The notes under the pieces were generated by a model. It was not told where the DNA came from. It was given only the letters and a program-made list of their open reading frames with translations, and did no database searches. A stretch of 41,349 nucleotides of DNA, from IMG/VR virus record IMGVR_UViG_3300028414_000019, positions 1 through 41,349 of that record; one strand, given 5' to 3'. Each line of letters begins with the position of its first letter. The first letter of the stretch is position 1. This document shows, in pieces, positions 1 through 8,284 of the stretch. The DNA comes from a virus. The translations under genes were made by a program, and so were the position numbers.

Positions 1-1
1 T

Positions 2-1543
2 CGCAGCGGCGGAGGCGGCGGAGGCGGTGGCGGCAAAGGCGGAAAAATATTTGGTGCAGTAGCAGCTGGTGTTGTAGGAGGCGTTGTAGGCGGAGTACTT
101 GGCGGCAACAGTTTAAAAGATAGTTTTAATGATGTATTAGGAGGAATAGCAGGCGGACTTGATAAAAGTCTTGGAGGGTTATTATCAAATTTTAAATCAG
201 GAAACATACAAGGACTTTTTGAAAACATTAGTGGATTTTTAGGAGCGCAAGCACCGCAAAACTTTGAAGCATTCTTGAGTATGATTACAGGCCAGGTATT
301 AACAAAAAGTAGTATCGGAGAAAAGTTATCATCAATAGCACAGGATCCTGCTAGTTTAAATAATCTTGGCTCTGCAAGAATTATTTCAGGAGCAGAAGAA
401 AGCGGAACAGTGCCAATGCCTCAAACAGGGCAAGTTTATGACAAGAGAAATAAAGTTATGACTCGTGCTAAGAATACTGTCAGTAATGATGAAAGAGTTT
501 TCAACTATGGTTCTGGAACATCGATACTAAAAATAATTGAAGATGTAATATTAACAAGCGATTGGGGCAAATCTATAAAAGAAAGAGCGCCTGATGAAAA
601 CGGAATGGTTCCGTGGTTTAGAATAGATGCAGAAAGTTACCTAAAACCAAATGCACAACAAGAAAATGTGTTTGGAGAAGATGCAAAAGTAAATCATTAC
701 AAAGTTGTAGAGTATAAAGTACATAGTAGTCACTTTCAAAACGCTGGAGCAGCAGGTGTAGACTACAACAGCCTAAGACAAAATGCAAAAAAAGAGTACA
801 ATTACATTTACAGTGGAGAAAATACTGATATTGTTAGGTTTGATATAAGCTTCAAAGCAGCATTTTTTCAGTTTATACAACCCGATAGTGGACAACTAAG
901 TATTGATGCAAAAACTGGAGGAACACAGTTTAATCTTACTCAGACAAAGCCTTCTCAGTTAGGATTAAATATTCAACCTTCGGGAGCAAATAGCTCAACT
1001 GGGTTAGCTACACAAGGATTTGTAAACTCTAGTAGCACCCAAGGTGGCGGCGGAGCTGGTATTGATAATAGTAAAATAAGATGGGCACGTAAATTTCACG
1101 ATCAAATACTAGGAAACGGTAGTGTTGACTTAGTTGAAGTTAAACTTGAAATATTTGGAGATCCTTATTTTATAGTTGACAGTGGTATGGGTAACTGGAC
1201 CGACGAAGCTGGCGATTTAAACACTACTGCTGGAGGACAAGTTGATTATCAACGTAGTGAAGTTGATGTTATATTAAACTTTAGAACTCCAATAGATTAC
1301 AATCCAGATACTGGAGGAATGATTTATCCAGAAGATACAGTTCCTGTATCTCAGTTTAATGGATTATATAGAGTAACTGCTATTGAAAACAAAATTCAAC
1401 GAAATATGTTTACACAAGAGCTTACACTACTAAGAAGACGAGGACAACCCGAAGATACAAATACATCAGGAACTTCAGATCAAGCAAATAAAGTAAAAGA
1501 TGCTAATAGAGCAAGTCAAGTAAACACAGGATTTAATAGTTAA
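2..1543 (+). CDS. Baseplate hub-region structural protein, 5'-truncated
   Basis: The reading frame is open to the left edge, so the gene starts outside the window; an internal ATG at 275 is not taken as the start because coding sequence continues upstream of it. The visible N-terminal part has a run of nine glycines, then a hydrophobic glycine-zipper segment (GVVGGVVGGVLGG), then a soluble part. The C-terminal third has a patterned segment (GDPYFIVDSGMGNW, then FRTPIDY, then QELTLLRRRGQ) that looks like a beta-rich baseplate or tail-tip domain. It abuts the gp5-like spike gene with no gap, so the two are probably translated together and the protein likely sits in the hub or tube-baseplate junction. 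I do not recognise a T4 counterpart; it is not obviously gp48, gp54 or gp27. Being coding is very likely; the role rests on position. Confidence 0.8.
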   Translation, partial: RSGGGGGGGGGKGGKIFGAVAAGVVGGVVGGVLGGNSLKDSFNDVLGGIAGGLDKSLGGLLSNFKSGNIQGLFENISGFLGAQAPQNFEAFLSMITGQVLTKSSIGEKLSSIAQDPASLNNLGSARIISGAEESGTVPMPQTGQVYDKRNKVMTRAKNTVSNDERVFNYGSGTSILKIIEDVILTSDWGKSIKERAPDENGMVPWFRIDAESYLKPNAQQENVFGEDAKVNHYKVVEYKVHSSHFQNAGAAGVDYNSLRQNAKKEYNYIYSGENTDIVRFDISFKAAFFQFIQPDSGQLSIDAKTGGTQFNLTQTKPSQLGLNIQPSGANSSTGLATQGFVNSSSTQGGGGAGIDNSKIRWARKFHDQILGNGSVDLVEVKLEIFGDPYFIVDSGMGNWTDEAGDLNTTAGGQVDYQRSEVDVILNFRTPIDYNPDTGGMIYPEDTVPVSQFNGLYRVTAIENKIQRNMFTQELTLLRRRGQPEDTNTSGTSDQANKVKDANRASQVNTGFNS

Positions 1544-3043
1544 ATGCAAAACAACGGACCAATAAAAGCAGAACAAACAAGATCAGTTGATAGTGGTCAA
1601 AATGATTCAACACCAGGCACTTATTTGGCTAGAGTTATCAAACATGCTGATCCTTTATATCTTGGAGCATTAGAAGTTGAGCTTCTAAAAATAAGCGAAG
1701 CAGGCACAGCAGGCGAAACATTAGGACAAACTTCAATAGTCTACTATGCAAGTCCATTTTATGGAGTTACAGGAGCGCAGCATTTAGGAAAAAACGACAC
1801 ATATTCAAACACACAAAAAAGTTATGGGTTTTGGGCTATTCCTCCAGATCCTGGAACATTGGTGTTGTGTACATTTGTTGAAGGAAGTAGAGATTTTGGG
1901 TATTGGTTTGGATGTGTACCTGAAAGAGGTATGACATTTATGTTACCTGGTGGACAACCTAGTACTGAACAAACTAGCGGCCCAGTTCCAACAGAACTAA
2001 AAGGTAAAAAACTACCAGCTGGAGAATATAATAAAAAAATAACAAAAATACAAACTAATAATCCTGTAAAATACAAAAGACCTATCAACGAAGATTTTAT
2101 TGCGTCTCTAAAAGAGCAAGGATTAGTTGAAGATGATATCAGAGGAATAACAACTAGTAGTGCGCAACGTGAATTTCCAAGTGCAGTGGTTGGATTAAGT
2201 AGTCCAGGCCCTGTCGACAAGCGTGGAGGTTCACCGCAAGGAAGAATAGGTATAAAAGAAAGCCAAGCAACAGTACATGTAAGTCGCTTAGGCAGTAGTA
2301 GCTTTGTCATTGATGACGGCGATGATAAACTTATAAGAGAAGGTTCGCCTGAAGATACTCCCTACAAATACCTAAACAAAGAATCTAGTGAAGCCGGCGG
2401 CGATGTGACTAGACCTGCAAACGAAATGATACGCTTTAGAACACGCACTGGTGCGCAAATAATGATTAACACCAGCGAAGATCTAATATATATTAATAAT
2501 AGCAGAGGAACCGCTTGGATAGAAATGACAAGCAACGGCAAACTTGATGTTTATGCTAAAGATAGTATTAGTTTTCACACTGAAACAGATTTTAACTTTG
2601 TTGCTGATAGAGATATTAACTTTGAAGCTGGTAGAAACATTAATATGATTGTAAATGGAAGTATACATCAAAGTGCTGCTGGAAATATGGAAATAAAAGT
2701 TGGTGCCAATGGAAATATCTCAGCCGGCGCAGAAATGAACATCAAAAGTGGCGGCGCATTTAAAAACACTGCCGGAGGAAACTTTTCTATCGGAGCAGCA
2801 AATACAACAATCTCTGGAGGCGATATCAATCTTAATGGGCCAGCAGCAGAAGCAGCCGCAGATGCAGTTAAAGCAAAGTTTCCGCAACGTGTTCCGCAAC
2901 ACGAGCCTTGGAATGGACACGAAAACTGGAACCCAATAGAAACAGCACCTGATAAAACTGAAGCAGTTGATACAGAAAGTCAAGACGTGCATATGGACGA
3001 ACGCCCTGTTCATACAGATCGAACTCTAATGAACGACTTATAA
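1544..3043 (+). CDS. 5: gp5-like baseplate central spike protein, no lysozyme domain
   Basis: This 499-residue protein matches the plan of the T4 gp5/VgrG spike. Residues about 22-135 form an OB-fold-like region (YLARVIKHADPLYLGALEVE, later GFWAIPPDPGTLVLCTF and FGYWFGCVPE). Residues about 295-430 are a run of short beta repeats rich in N, I and G (DINFEAGRNINMIVNGS, GNMEIKVGANGNISAG), as expected for the triple beta-helix needle. T4 gp5 has 575 residues with a lysozyme domain between these parts; here the middle is only about 160 residues and shows no lysozyme-like motif. The C-terminus is acidic and His-rich and could cap the spike. The ATG directly follows the stop of the upstream gene. 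The family call is strong; absence of muralytic activity is inferred. Confidence 0.88.
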   Translation: MQNNGPIKAEQTRSVDSGQNDSTPGTYLARVIKHADPLYLGALEVELLKISEAGTAGETLGQTSIVYYASPFYGVTGAQHLGKNDTYSNTQKSYGFWAIPPDPGTLVLCTFVEGSRDFGYWFGCVPERGMTFMLPGGQPSTEQTSGPVPTELKGKKLPAGEYNKKITKIQTNNPVKYKRPINEDFIASLKEQGLVEDDIRGITTSSAQREFPSAVVGLSSPGPVDKRGGSPQGRIGIKESQATVHVSRLGSSSFVIDDGDDKLIREGSPEDTPYKYLNKESSEAGGDVTRPANEMIRFRTRTGAQIMINTSEDLIYINNSRGTAWIEMTSNGKLDVYAKDSISFHTETDFNFVADRDINFEAGRNINMIVNGSIHQSAAGNMEIKVGANGNISAGAEMNIKSGGAFKNTAGGNFSIGAANTTISGGDINLNGPAAEAAADAVKAKFPQRVPQHEPWNGHENWNPIETAPDKTEAVDTESQDVHMDERPVHTDRTLMNDL

Positions 3044-3046
3044 ATA
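3039..3046 (+). promoter_or_regulatory. T4-type late promoter, TATAAATA
   Basis: The sequence is an exact match to the T4 late -10 core TATAAATA. It contains the TAA stop of the spike gene. By the T4 rule transcription would start near 3052, giving a leader of about 11 nt made up almost entirely of the Shine-Dalgarno sequence TAGGAGGG (3051-3058) before the ATG at 3063. Confidence 0.8.
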
Positions 3047-3062
3047 CTACTAGGAGGGCATT

Positions 3063-4322
3063 ATGGTAGCATTTGCAATAAACAACTCGCAGTTAGTTGA
3101 TCCTATTATTAGGGAATCAATATCTCGAGGAGTACAAGGAATAAATCAGGCAATTGCTAACGCACCTTTGCCTACAGTAGCACTTGTTGGCGGTATAGCT
3201 GGCGGTATAGCCGAGGGCAATCTCGAAGGAGCACTACAAGGCGCCGCAGGCGCAGTATTTGGAACATTAGCAGGAAAACTAGCAGGAAACTCAGCAGCAT
3301 TTGTTGAAAATTTAGGATTTGTTAGTCCTACTATTCTTGCAGCCGGAAACACTCCTGAAATTGCTGCACAACGCACTGGAAATAATGCAGCCGGAGAAGA
3401 AGTAGTAGTCGATACGTATGCAGGCGGCACAAACGCAGCTAATCCAGCAGAAGTTAGAACTGAAATACAAGATACAACTACTAATGCAGTTGAATATATA
3501 GCAGATAGTTTCTTACAAGGTGTTCAAGGCGGATTAAGTAGTATAGCAGGATCTTTCCTTGGTGGGTTATTAGGAAAACTTCCTGGTGTAATGGGAGATT
3601 TGCTATCAAGTACAGGATTGTCTGGTGCATTAGGAAGTGCATTAGGTGCTATTGATGGCGCTATTGGAAATGCACTTGGAGCAGTATCGGGTGCATTAGG
3701 AGATATGGCAGGAAAACTAGCCAGCGGATTAGGAGCAGCTATTTCTGGTATTCCAGGTGTAGGTCCTGTGTTTGATCAGTTCAGTAGAGGAATAGGAGAC
3801 TTTACAAAAAACCTTTCAGGAGCAGTAAACGGATTACCAACTGGCTTACAAGATATATTGTCCGGCGCTGCTGCAAACGTAGGAGCAAACTTGGTTGGAA
3901 AAATATTTAACAAACCAAATATTACTAGCAAAGCAGGTAAACAAATAGCTAAAGATATTATATTCAAAGAAAATCCAGTAGGACAACTTAATAATATGGC
4001 AAGTTTAGCCAAACAAATAGATAAAAAAACATTTAAAACAACAAATGATCCTGCATTTGCAAATATGGCAACTGCTTGTAAGCGTTGTGCTAAAAAGTTT
4101 AGAACTAAACTTGTTAAAAAGAACAACGGGTTTGGAGTAAGTGTTGAAGAAAAAGCAAAAGAAAATACAATACTAGGCATTGTAGTAGACGGACAAGTAT
4201 TTAAAATAGGATCATATGACTTTGATAGAATAGTAGAGTTGAATCCTAGTAACAGGTCAACCGAACTATTAAAATTACCCGCCGAAAGTCAAGCCGCATT
4301 TAACTATATGACAGTAGGATAA
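3063..4322 (+). CDS. Gly/Ala-rich virion protein between spike and gp25, function unknown
   Basis: The protein has 419 residues. Residues about 30-80 and 150-240 are rich in Gly, Ala, Leu and Ile in a small-residue pattern (ALVGGIAGGIAEG, LGSALGAIDGAIGNALG), resembling glycine-zipper or membrane-active helices. The last 90 residues are different: a basic stretch with a Cys pair (C339-x-x-C342 in CKRCAKKFRTKL), then a compact alpha/beta tail. A strong Shine-Dalgarno sequence (AGGAGGG) and an exact late promoter precede it, so late expression and a virion role are likely. T4 has the small PAAR tip gp5.4 in the hub, but I see no PAAR signature here. Possible roles are a spike partner, a membrane-penetrating factor or an internal tail protein; none is shown by the sequence. 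Confidence 0.8.
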   Translation: MVAFAINNSQLVDPIIRESISRGVQGINQAIANAPLPTVALVGGIAGGIAEGNLEGALQGAAGAVFGTLAGKLAGNSAAFVENLGFVSPTILAAGNTPEIAAQRTGNNAAGEEVVVDTYAGGTNAANPAEVRTEIQDTTTNAVEYIADSFLQGVQGGLSSIAGSFLGGLLGKLPGVMGDLLSSTGLSGALGSALGAIDGAIGNALGAVSGALGDMAGKLASGLGAAISGIPGVGPVFDQFSRGIGDFTKNLSGAVNGLPTGLQDILSGAAANVGANLVGKIFNKPNITSKAGKQIAKDIIFKENPVGQLNNMASLAKQIDKKTFKTTNDPAFANMATACKRCAKKFRTKLVKKNNGFGVSVEEKAKENTILGIVVDGQVFKIGSYDFDRIVELNPSNRSTELLKLPAESQAAFNYMTVG

Positions 4323-4325
4323 ATA
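4318..4325 (+). promoter_or_regulatory. Late promoter-like GATAAATA at gp25 start
   Basis: GATAAATA matches 7 of 8 positions of the T4 late core and overlaps the TAA stop of the preceding gene. It lies only 4 nt before the gp25 ATG, so a transcript started here would be leaderless or begin inside the codon. It may serve downstream genes or be a coincidence of the recurring stop-codon context. An AGGA (4316-4319) could act as the ribosome site on readthrough transcripts. Confidence 0.5.
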
Positions 4326-4329
4326 CGTT

Positions 4330-4767
4330 ATGGCCACAAATGAAAAACCTTTATACAAAAATGTAACAGTATCAAATGACATTGATAACCCTCCTGTAGT
4401 TTCTAAACAATACAGAGGAGTTAGCACAGTAGCTAATCCTAAAGGATTTAACTTATACGATATTAGTATAATCAAACAAGATATTATAAATCATTTTCAT
4501 ATTCGTCAAGGCGAAAAACTTGAAAATCCAGAGTTTGGAACTATCATATGGGATATATTATTTGAACCATTTACTGATGACCTAAAACAGCTTATCATTG
4601 AAGACGTAACAGAGATAGTCAACTTTGACCCACGAGTTAATGTTGACAGTGTAATCGTTGATAGTTACGAAAGTGGCATACAGATTGATTGTTCTCTAAC
4701 TTATATTCCTTATAGCATCAGCGAAAGTATGCGTATAAAGTTTGATCAAGACAACGGATTAATTTAA
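4330..4767 (+). CDS. 25: gp25-like baseplate wedge subunit
   Basis: The 145-residue protein has the GPW/gp25 family signature: an N-terminal arm, then ISIIKQDIINHF, then the core RQGEKLENPEFGTIIWDILF at residues 59-78, followed by two helices and a beta strand (FDPRVNVDSVIV). T4 gp25 has 132 residues, so the size fits. In T4-like phages gp25 joins the gp6 ring to the sheath and starts sheath assembly with gp53 and gp6. The gene lies right before gp6. The start is the only in-frame ATG that keeps the conserved region. Confidence in the family is high. Confidence 0.93.
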   Translation: MATNEKPLYKNVTVSNDIDNPPVVSKQYRGVSTVANPKGFNLYDISIIKQDIINHFHIRQGEKLENPEFGTIIWDILFEPFTDDLKQLIIEDVTEIVNFDPRVNVDSVIVDSYESGIQIDCSLTYIPYSISESMRIKFDQDNGLI

Positions 4768-4788
4768 AGTACGCAGTTTTTTACTTCA

Positions 4789-4796
4789 GGTAAATA
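4789..4796 (+). promoter_or_regulatory. Late promoter-like GGTAAATA upstream of gp6
   Basis: GGTAAATA in the 52-nt gap before gp6 differs from TATAAATA at two positions but has the TAAATA core and the spacing seen at the other late sites. The predicted start near 4802 leaves an 18-nt leader with GTGAGGAA (4806-4813) as ribosome site before ATG 4820. Confidence 0.45.
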
Positions 4797-4819
4797 TACT
4801 ATAAAGTGAGGAACAGCGA

Positions 4820-7800
4820 ATGTCAACGACCGATAGGCAAAATAGACTTCTACTAGCAGAAGACTGGAAAACAATATATCAAAGTTTTAGATACGCAGAT
4901 TTCCAAAGTTACGACTTTGATAATCTTCGCAGAACTATGATTACATATATTCGTGAAAACTATCCTGAAGACTTTAACGACTACATAGAGTCCAGTGAGT
5001 ATCTTGCACTTATCGACCTTATTGCATTTTTAGGCCAAAACCTTGCTTTCCGTACAGACTTAAATGCTAGAGAAAATTTTATTGAAACTGCTGATCGTAG
5101 AGAGAGTATTCTCCGTTTAGCAAGACTTATTAGTTATAATGCAAATAGAAATATTCCAGCAAACGGGTTACTAAAAATAGAAAGTGTTAGTACCACCGAA
5201 GATGTTATTGATGCCAACAACAACAATCTATCTAATCAAACTATTATATGGAACGATCCTACTAACTCTGATTGGTATGAACAGTTTATTAAGATTATGA
5301 ATGCTTCGTTGCCAGCAAACTCTACATTTGGCCGTCCTATTAAAAAAGCCATTGTAAATGGTGTAGCAACTGAACAATATCGATTCAGCGCAAGTAATAC
5401 AGGATTGCCTATATACAGTTTTACAAAAAATATAGACGATGCATCTCGCAAGTTTGAAATTGTTAGTACTGGTATTAATACAGATAATACAACAATATAC
5501 GAAGAAGAACCATTTCCTGGAAATAAACTAGGATTTTTATATAGAGATAACGGACAAGGTGCAGGAAGTTCAAACAGTGGATTTTTTATGCACTTTAGAC
5601 AAGGTAGTTTACAAGAAAATACATTTTCTGTAATGAATCCTGTTCCAAATACAACTGTAAATATTGACAGCGATAACATCAACAACAGTGATGTTTGGCT
5701 TTACAAGTTAGACAGCAACGGAAATGAAGAATCACTATGGCAAAAAGTTGAAAACACAGAAGGTAATAATATTGTGTATAACAGTGTTACTAAAGGTGTT
5801 CGTGACTTGTATAGTGTTCTAAGTCGTGTAAGCGATCGAATAAGTCTTGTGTTTAGTGACGGAACTTTTGGAACATTACCAAAGGGTGATTTTAAAGTTT
5901 ATTATAGAACATCAGCAAATGAACAGTTTAATATAAATCCAGCTGATATGACAGGAATACAAATACAAGTTCCTTATATTAGTAAAAATAACTCAGCAGA
6001 AACACTTAATATTGTGCTAGAATTACAATCAGTTGTTTCAAATGCTGACGAATCAGAATCGAATGAAAGCATTCAAACAAATGCACCTAGTACATATTAC
6101 ACACAAAATCGTTTGATTACAGGCGAAGATTACAATATTGGTCCTCTAGGAGTAAGTCAGCAGATTATTAAAACAAAAAGTATTAATAGAACAAGTAGCG
6201 GTATTAGTAGATACTATGATTTGCGTGATGCAACTGGCAAATACAGCAACACATTAATGTTTGGAGATGACGGAAGTATTTTTACAGAAGATTTAAAAAA
6301 TAAATTTACTTTTAACTTTGTTTCAAAAACAGATATTGAGGCAGTTATTAATAATCAAGTTTTAGAAATAATAAAAAACACACAAACTAAAAACTTTTAT
6401 TACAAAAACTTTAGTAGAAATGCAAGTATTGCTGATTTAAACTATACATGGAATGCTACAACAAACGAAACAAATCAAAGTAGTGGAATATTTCAAGATC
6501 AGTTTTCTGTACCAGTTGCAGTATCGAGTTTTACAGCTACAACAATGAAGTTTGCTGCTGCTGGAAGTTTAGTTAAGTTTACGCCTCCAACTGGATATCA
6601 TTATGATAAAGATAACAATCTAGTGTTGGGCGAAGTATCTACACTAGGTGACAAAGAATATATATGGACTAAAATTATAAGTGTATATGAAAACGGAACA
6701 ATAGGTGATATCAATAGTACATTAGGTCCTATTATACTCAACGACGAAGTGCCTTCGACTAGCAAACTTTCAGAAATCATTCCGGTATTAAATAATATCA
6801 TTGTAAATGATACATTATCACAAATGGTTGATCAAGTATTTGCATTCAAAACATTTGGACTACGATATGATGTTGAAACAACTAACTGGAAGGTTATTAC
6901 AAACAGTAATCTTGATACAACTAGTGAGTTTGATACAGGAAAAACTGGAGATGCTACAGGCACAAATCAAGATGCTAGTTGGCTTTTCTTGTTTGAAACA
7001 GACGGAGAAAAATACACAGTAACTAGTCGTGCTGTAAGATATGTATTTGAAAGTGATAAACAAATACGTTTTTACTTTGACGGCAATGATCGTATATATG
7101 ATAGTAAAGTTGGTAAAATTATTACTGATAGTATTAGCGTTTTAAGTAATAATAATAAACCTGATATACTAACGCCGTTTAATCAAGACTGGAAATGGCA
7201 AGTTGTTAAAGAGTATCGTAGTGTTGATGGGTATATAGATAGTAAAAAACTAGAAGTAGGATTTACCGACAGTGATGCAGATGGCGTGATTGACGATCCA
7301 GATTTATTTACAAATATTGTTGCACCTAATTACTTGCCAGATACAAAATATATATTTTCTAAAAAGTTTGAAAAAAATGATGTAGAAACTTACGAATACG
7401 TTAACGCCGCAGCTGAATATATTGTAGTAAAACAAACTGAAGCAGCAATTGGCGCATATAGTTCTTATGATGCAAAAACAATATTTTATATTAGTAGCAC
7501 TAATGTATTTAAAAAGTTTAATTCATTACAAACAGGATTAGAACTATGCATTGATTACAAAGCATATAAAGGTAGAGACAATATTAGATTTGATTACAAA
7601 CATGCTGCTGCTGAAAATCGACGTATTGATCCAAGTAGTAGTAATATTGTTGACTTATATATTTTAACAAAATCATATGATGTTGAATATAGAAGATATC
7701 TTAGGGGCGATATTACAACAAAACCTTTACCACCTAGCAGCGACTCGTTGTTTTTAGATTTTGGTAAAGATATTAAAAAGATTAAATCAATCAGTGATGA

Positions 7801-8284
7801 AGTAATATATCATCCTGTAAAATATAAATCTTTATTTGGTTCAGAAAGCGATACCGATGTGCAAGCAACATTTAAAATAGTAAAAAATACAAATCGTGTT
7901 GTAAACGATAATGATATAAAATCAAGAGTTGTAGATAGTATTAATGAATTTTTTGCTTTAGAAAACTGGGACTTTGGAGAAACGTTTTATTTTAGTGAAC
8001 TAGCAGCATATATTATGAAGCAAGTTGCGCCCGATATAAGTAGTATTGTTCTAGTACCAAAAAGCGAAACACAGTCGTTTGGTAGTATGTATGAACTAAA
8101 AAGCGAAAATGACGAAATATTGATTAGTAGTGCAAGTGTTAGTGATATTGAAGTTATTGATAGTATTACTGCATCAAGACTTAAAGCAACTGCAAATGTT
8201 ATTACAAGTAACGAAGTTTTAAATACAGGTGTTCAAAGTGCAACAACTTCGACAACTACCATTACTGAAGGAAATGATTACTAA
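4820..8284 (+). CDS. 6: gp6-like baseplate wedge subunit, long form
   Basis: The N-terminus carries a highly typical gp6 block: SFRYADFQSYDFDNLRRTMI, NDYIESSEYLALIDLIAFLG, FRTDLNARENFIETADRRES, then LARLISYNANRNIPANG (residues about 20-120). The C-terminal part (about 1030-1120) has the NRVVNDNDIKSRVVDSINEF and FSELAAYIMKQVAPDI segments expected of the baseplate J/gp6 core. gp6 dimers form the continuous ring of the inner baseplate that holds the wedges together. T4 gp6 has 660 residues; this one has 1154, with about 500 residues of beta-rich sequence between the conserved ends. The stop overlaps the next ATG by one nucleotide (TAATG), so translation is coupled to the giant wedge protein. Confidence 0.92.
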   Translation: MSTTDRQNRLLLAEDWKTIYQSFRYADFQSYDFDNLRRTMITYIRENYPEDFNDYIESSEYLALIDLIAFLGQNLAFRTDLNARENFIETADRRESILRLARLISYNANRNIPANGLLKIESVSTTEDVIDANNNNLSNQTIIWNDPTNSDWYEQFIKIMNASLPANSTFGRPIKKAIVNGVATEQYRFSASNTGLPIYSFTKNIDDASRKFEIVSTGINTDNTTIYEEEPFPGNKLGFLYRDNGQGAGSSNSGFFMHFRQGSLQENTFSVMNPVPNTTVNIDSDNINNSDVWLYKLDSNGNEESLWQKVENTEGNNIVYNSVTKGVRDLYSVLSRVSDRISLVFSDGTFGTLPKGDFKVYYRTSANEQFNINPADMTGIQIQVPYISKNNSAETLNIVLELQSVVSNADESESNESIQTNAPSTYYTQNRLITGEDYNIGPLGVSQQIIKTKSINRTSSGISRYYDLRDATGKYSNTLMFGDDGSIFTEDLKNKFTFNFVSKTDIEAVINNQVLEIIKNTQTKNFYYKNFSRNASIADLNYTWNATTNETNQSSGIFQDQFSVPVAVSSFTATTMKFAAAGSLVKFTPPTGYHYDKDNNLVLGEVSTLGDKEYIWTKIISVYENGTIGDINSTLGPIILNDEVPSTSKLSEIIPVLNNIIVNDTLSQMVDQVFAFKTFGLRYDVETTNWKVITNSNLDTTSEFDTGKTGDATGTNQDASWLFLFETDGEKYTVTSRAVRYVFESDKQIRFYFDGNDRIYDSKVGKIITDSISVLSNNNKPDILTPFNQDWKWQVVKEYRSVDGYIDSKKLEVGFTDSDADGVIDDPDLFTNIVAPNYLPDTKYIFSKKFEKNDVETYEYVNAAAEYIVVKQTEAAIGAYSSYDAKTIFYISSTNVFKKFNSLQTGLELCIDYKAYKGRDNIRFDYKHAAAENRRIDPSSSNIVDLYILTKSYDVEYRRYLRGDITTKPLPPSSDSLFLDFGKDIKKIKSISDEVIYHPVKYKSLFGSESDTDVQATFKIVKNTNRVVNDNDIKSRVVDSINEFFALENWDFGETFYFSELAAYIMKQVAPDISSIVLVPKSETQSFGSMYELKSENDEILISSASVSDIEVIDSITASRLKATANVITSNEVLNTGVQSATTSTTTITEGNDY

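Noticed and set aside
1822-2310. A 162-codon open frame on the minus strand within the spike gene
   Set aside because: It is antisense to a clearly recognised spike protein, lacks a ribosome site and has low-complexity Pro/Leu/Ser composition typical of a shadow frame.
4766-4787. A short inverted repeat (AAGTA/TACTT) with a T run before gp6
   Set aside because: The 5-bp AT-rich stem is too weak and the T run is in the loop, so it is not a convincing terminator.
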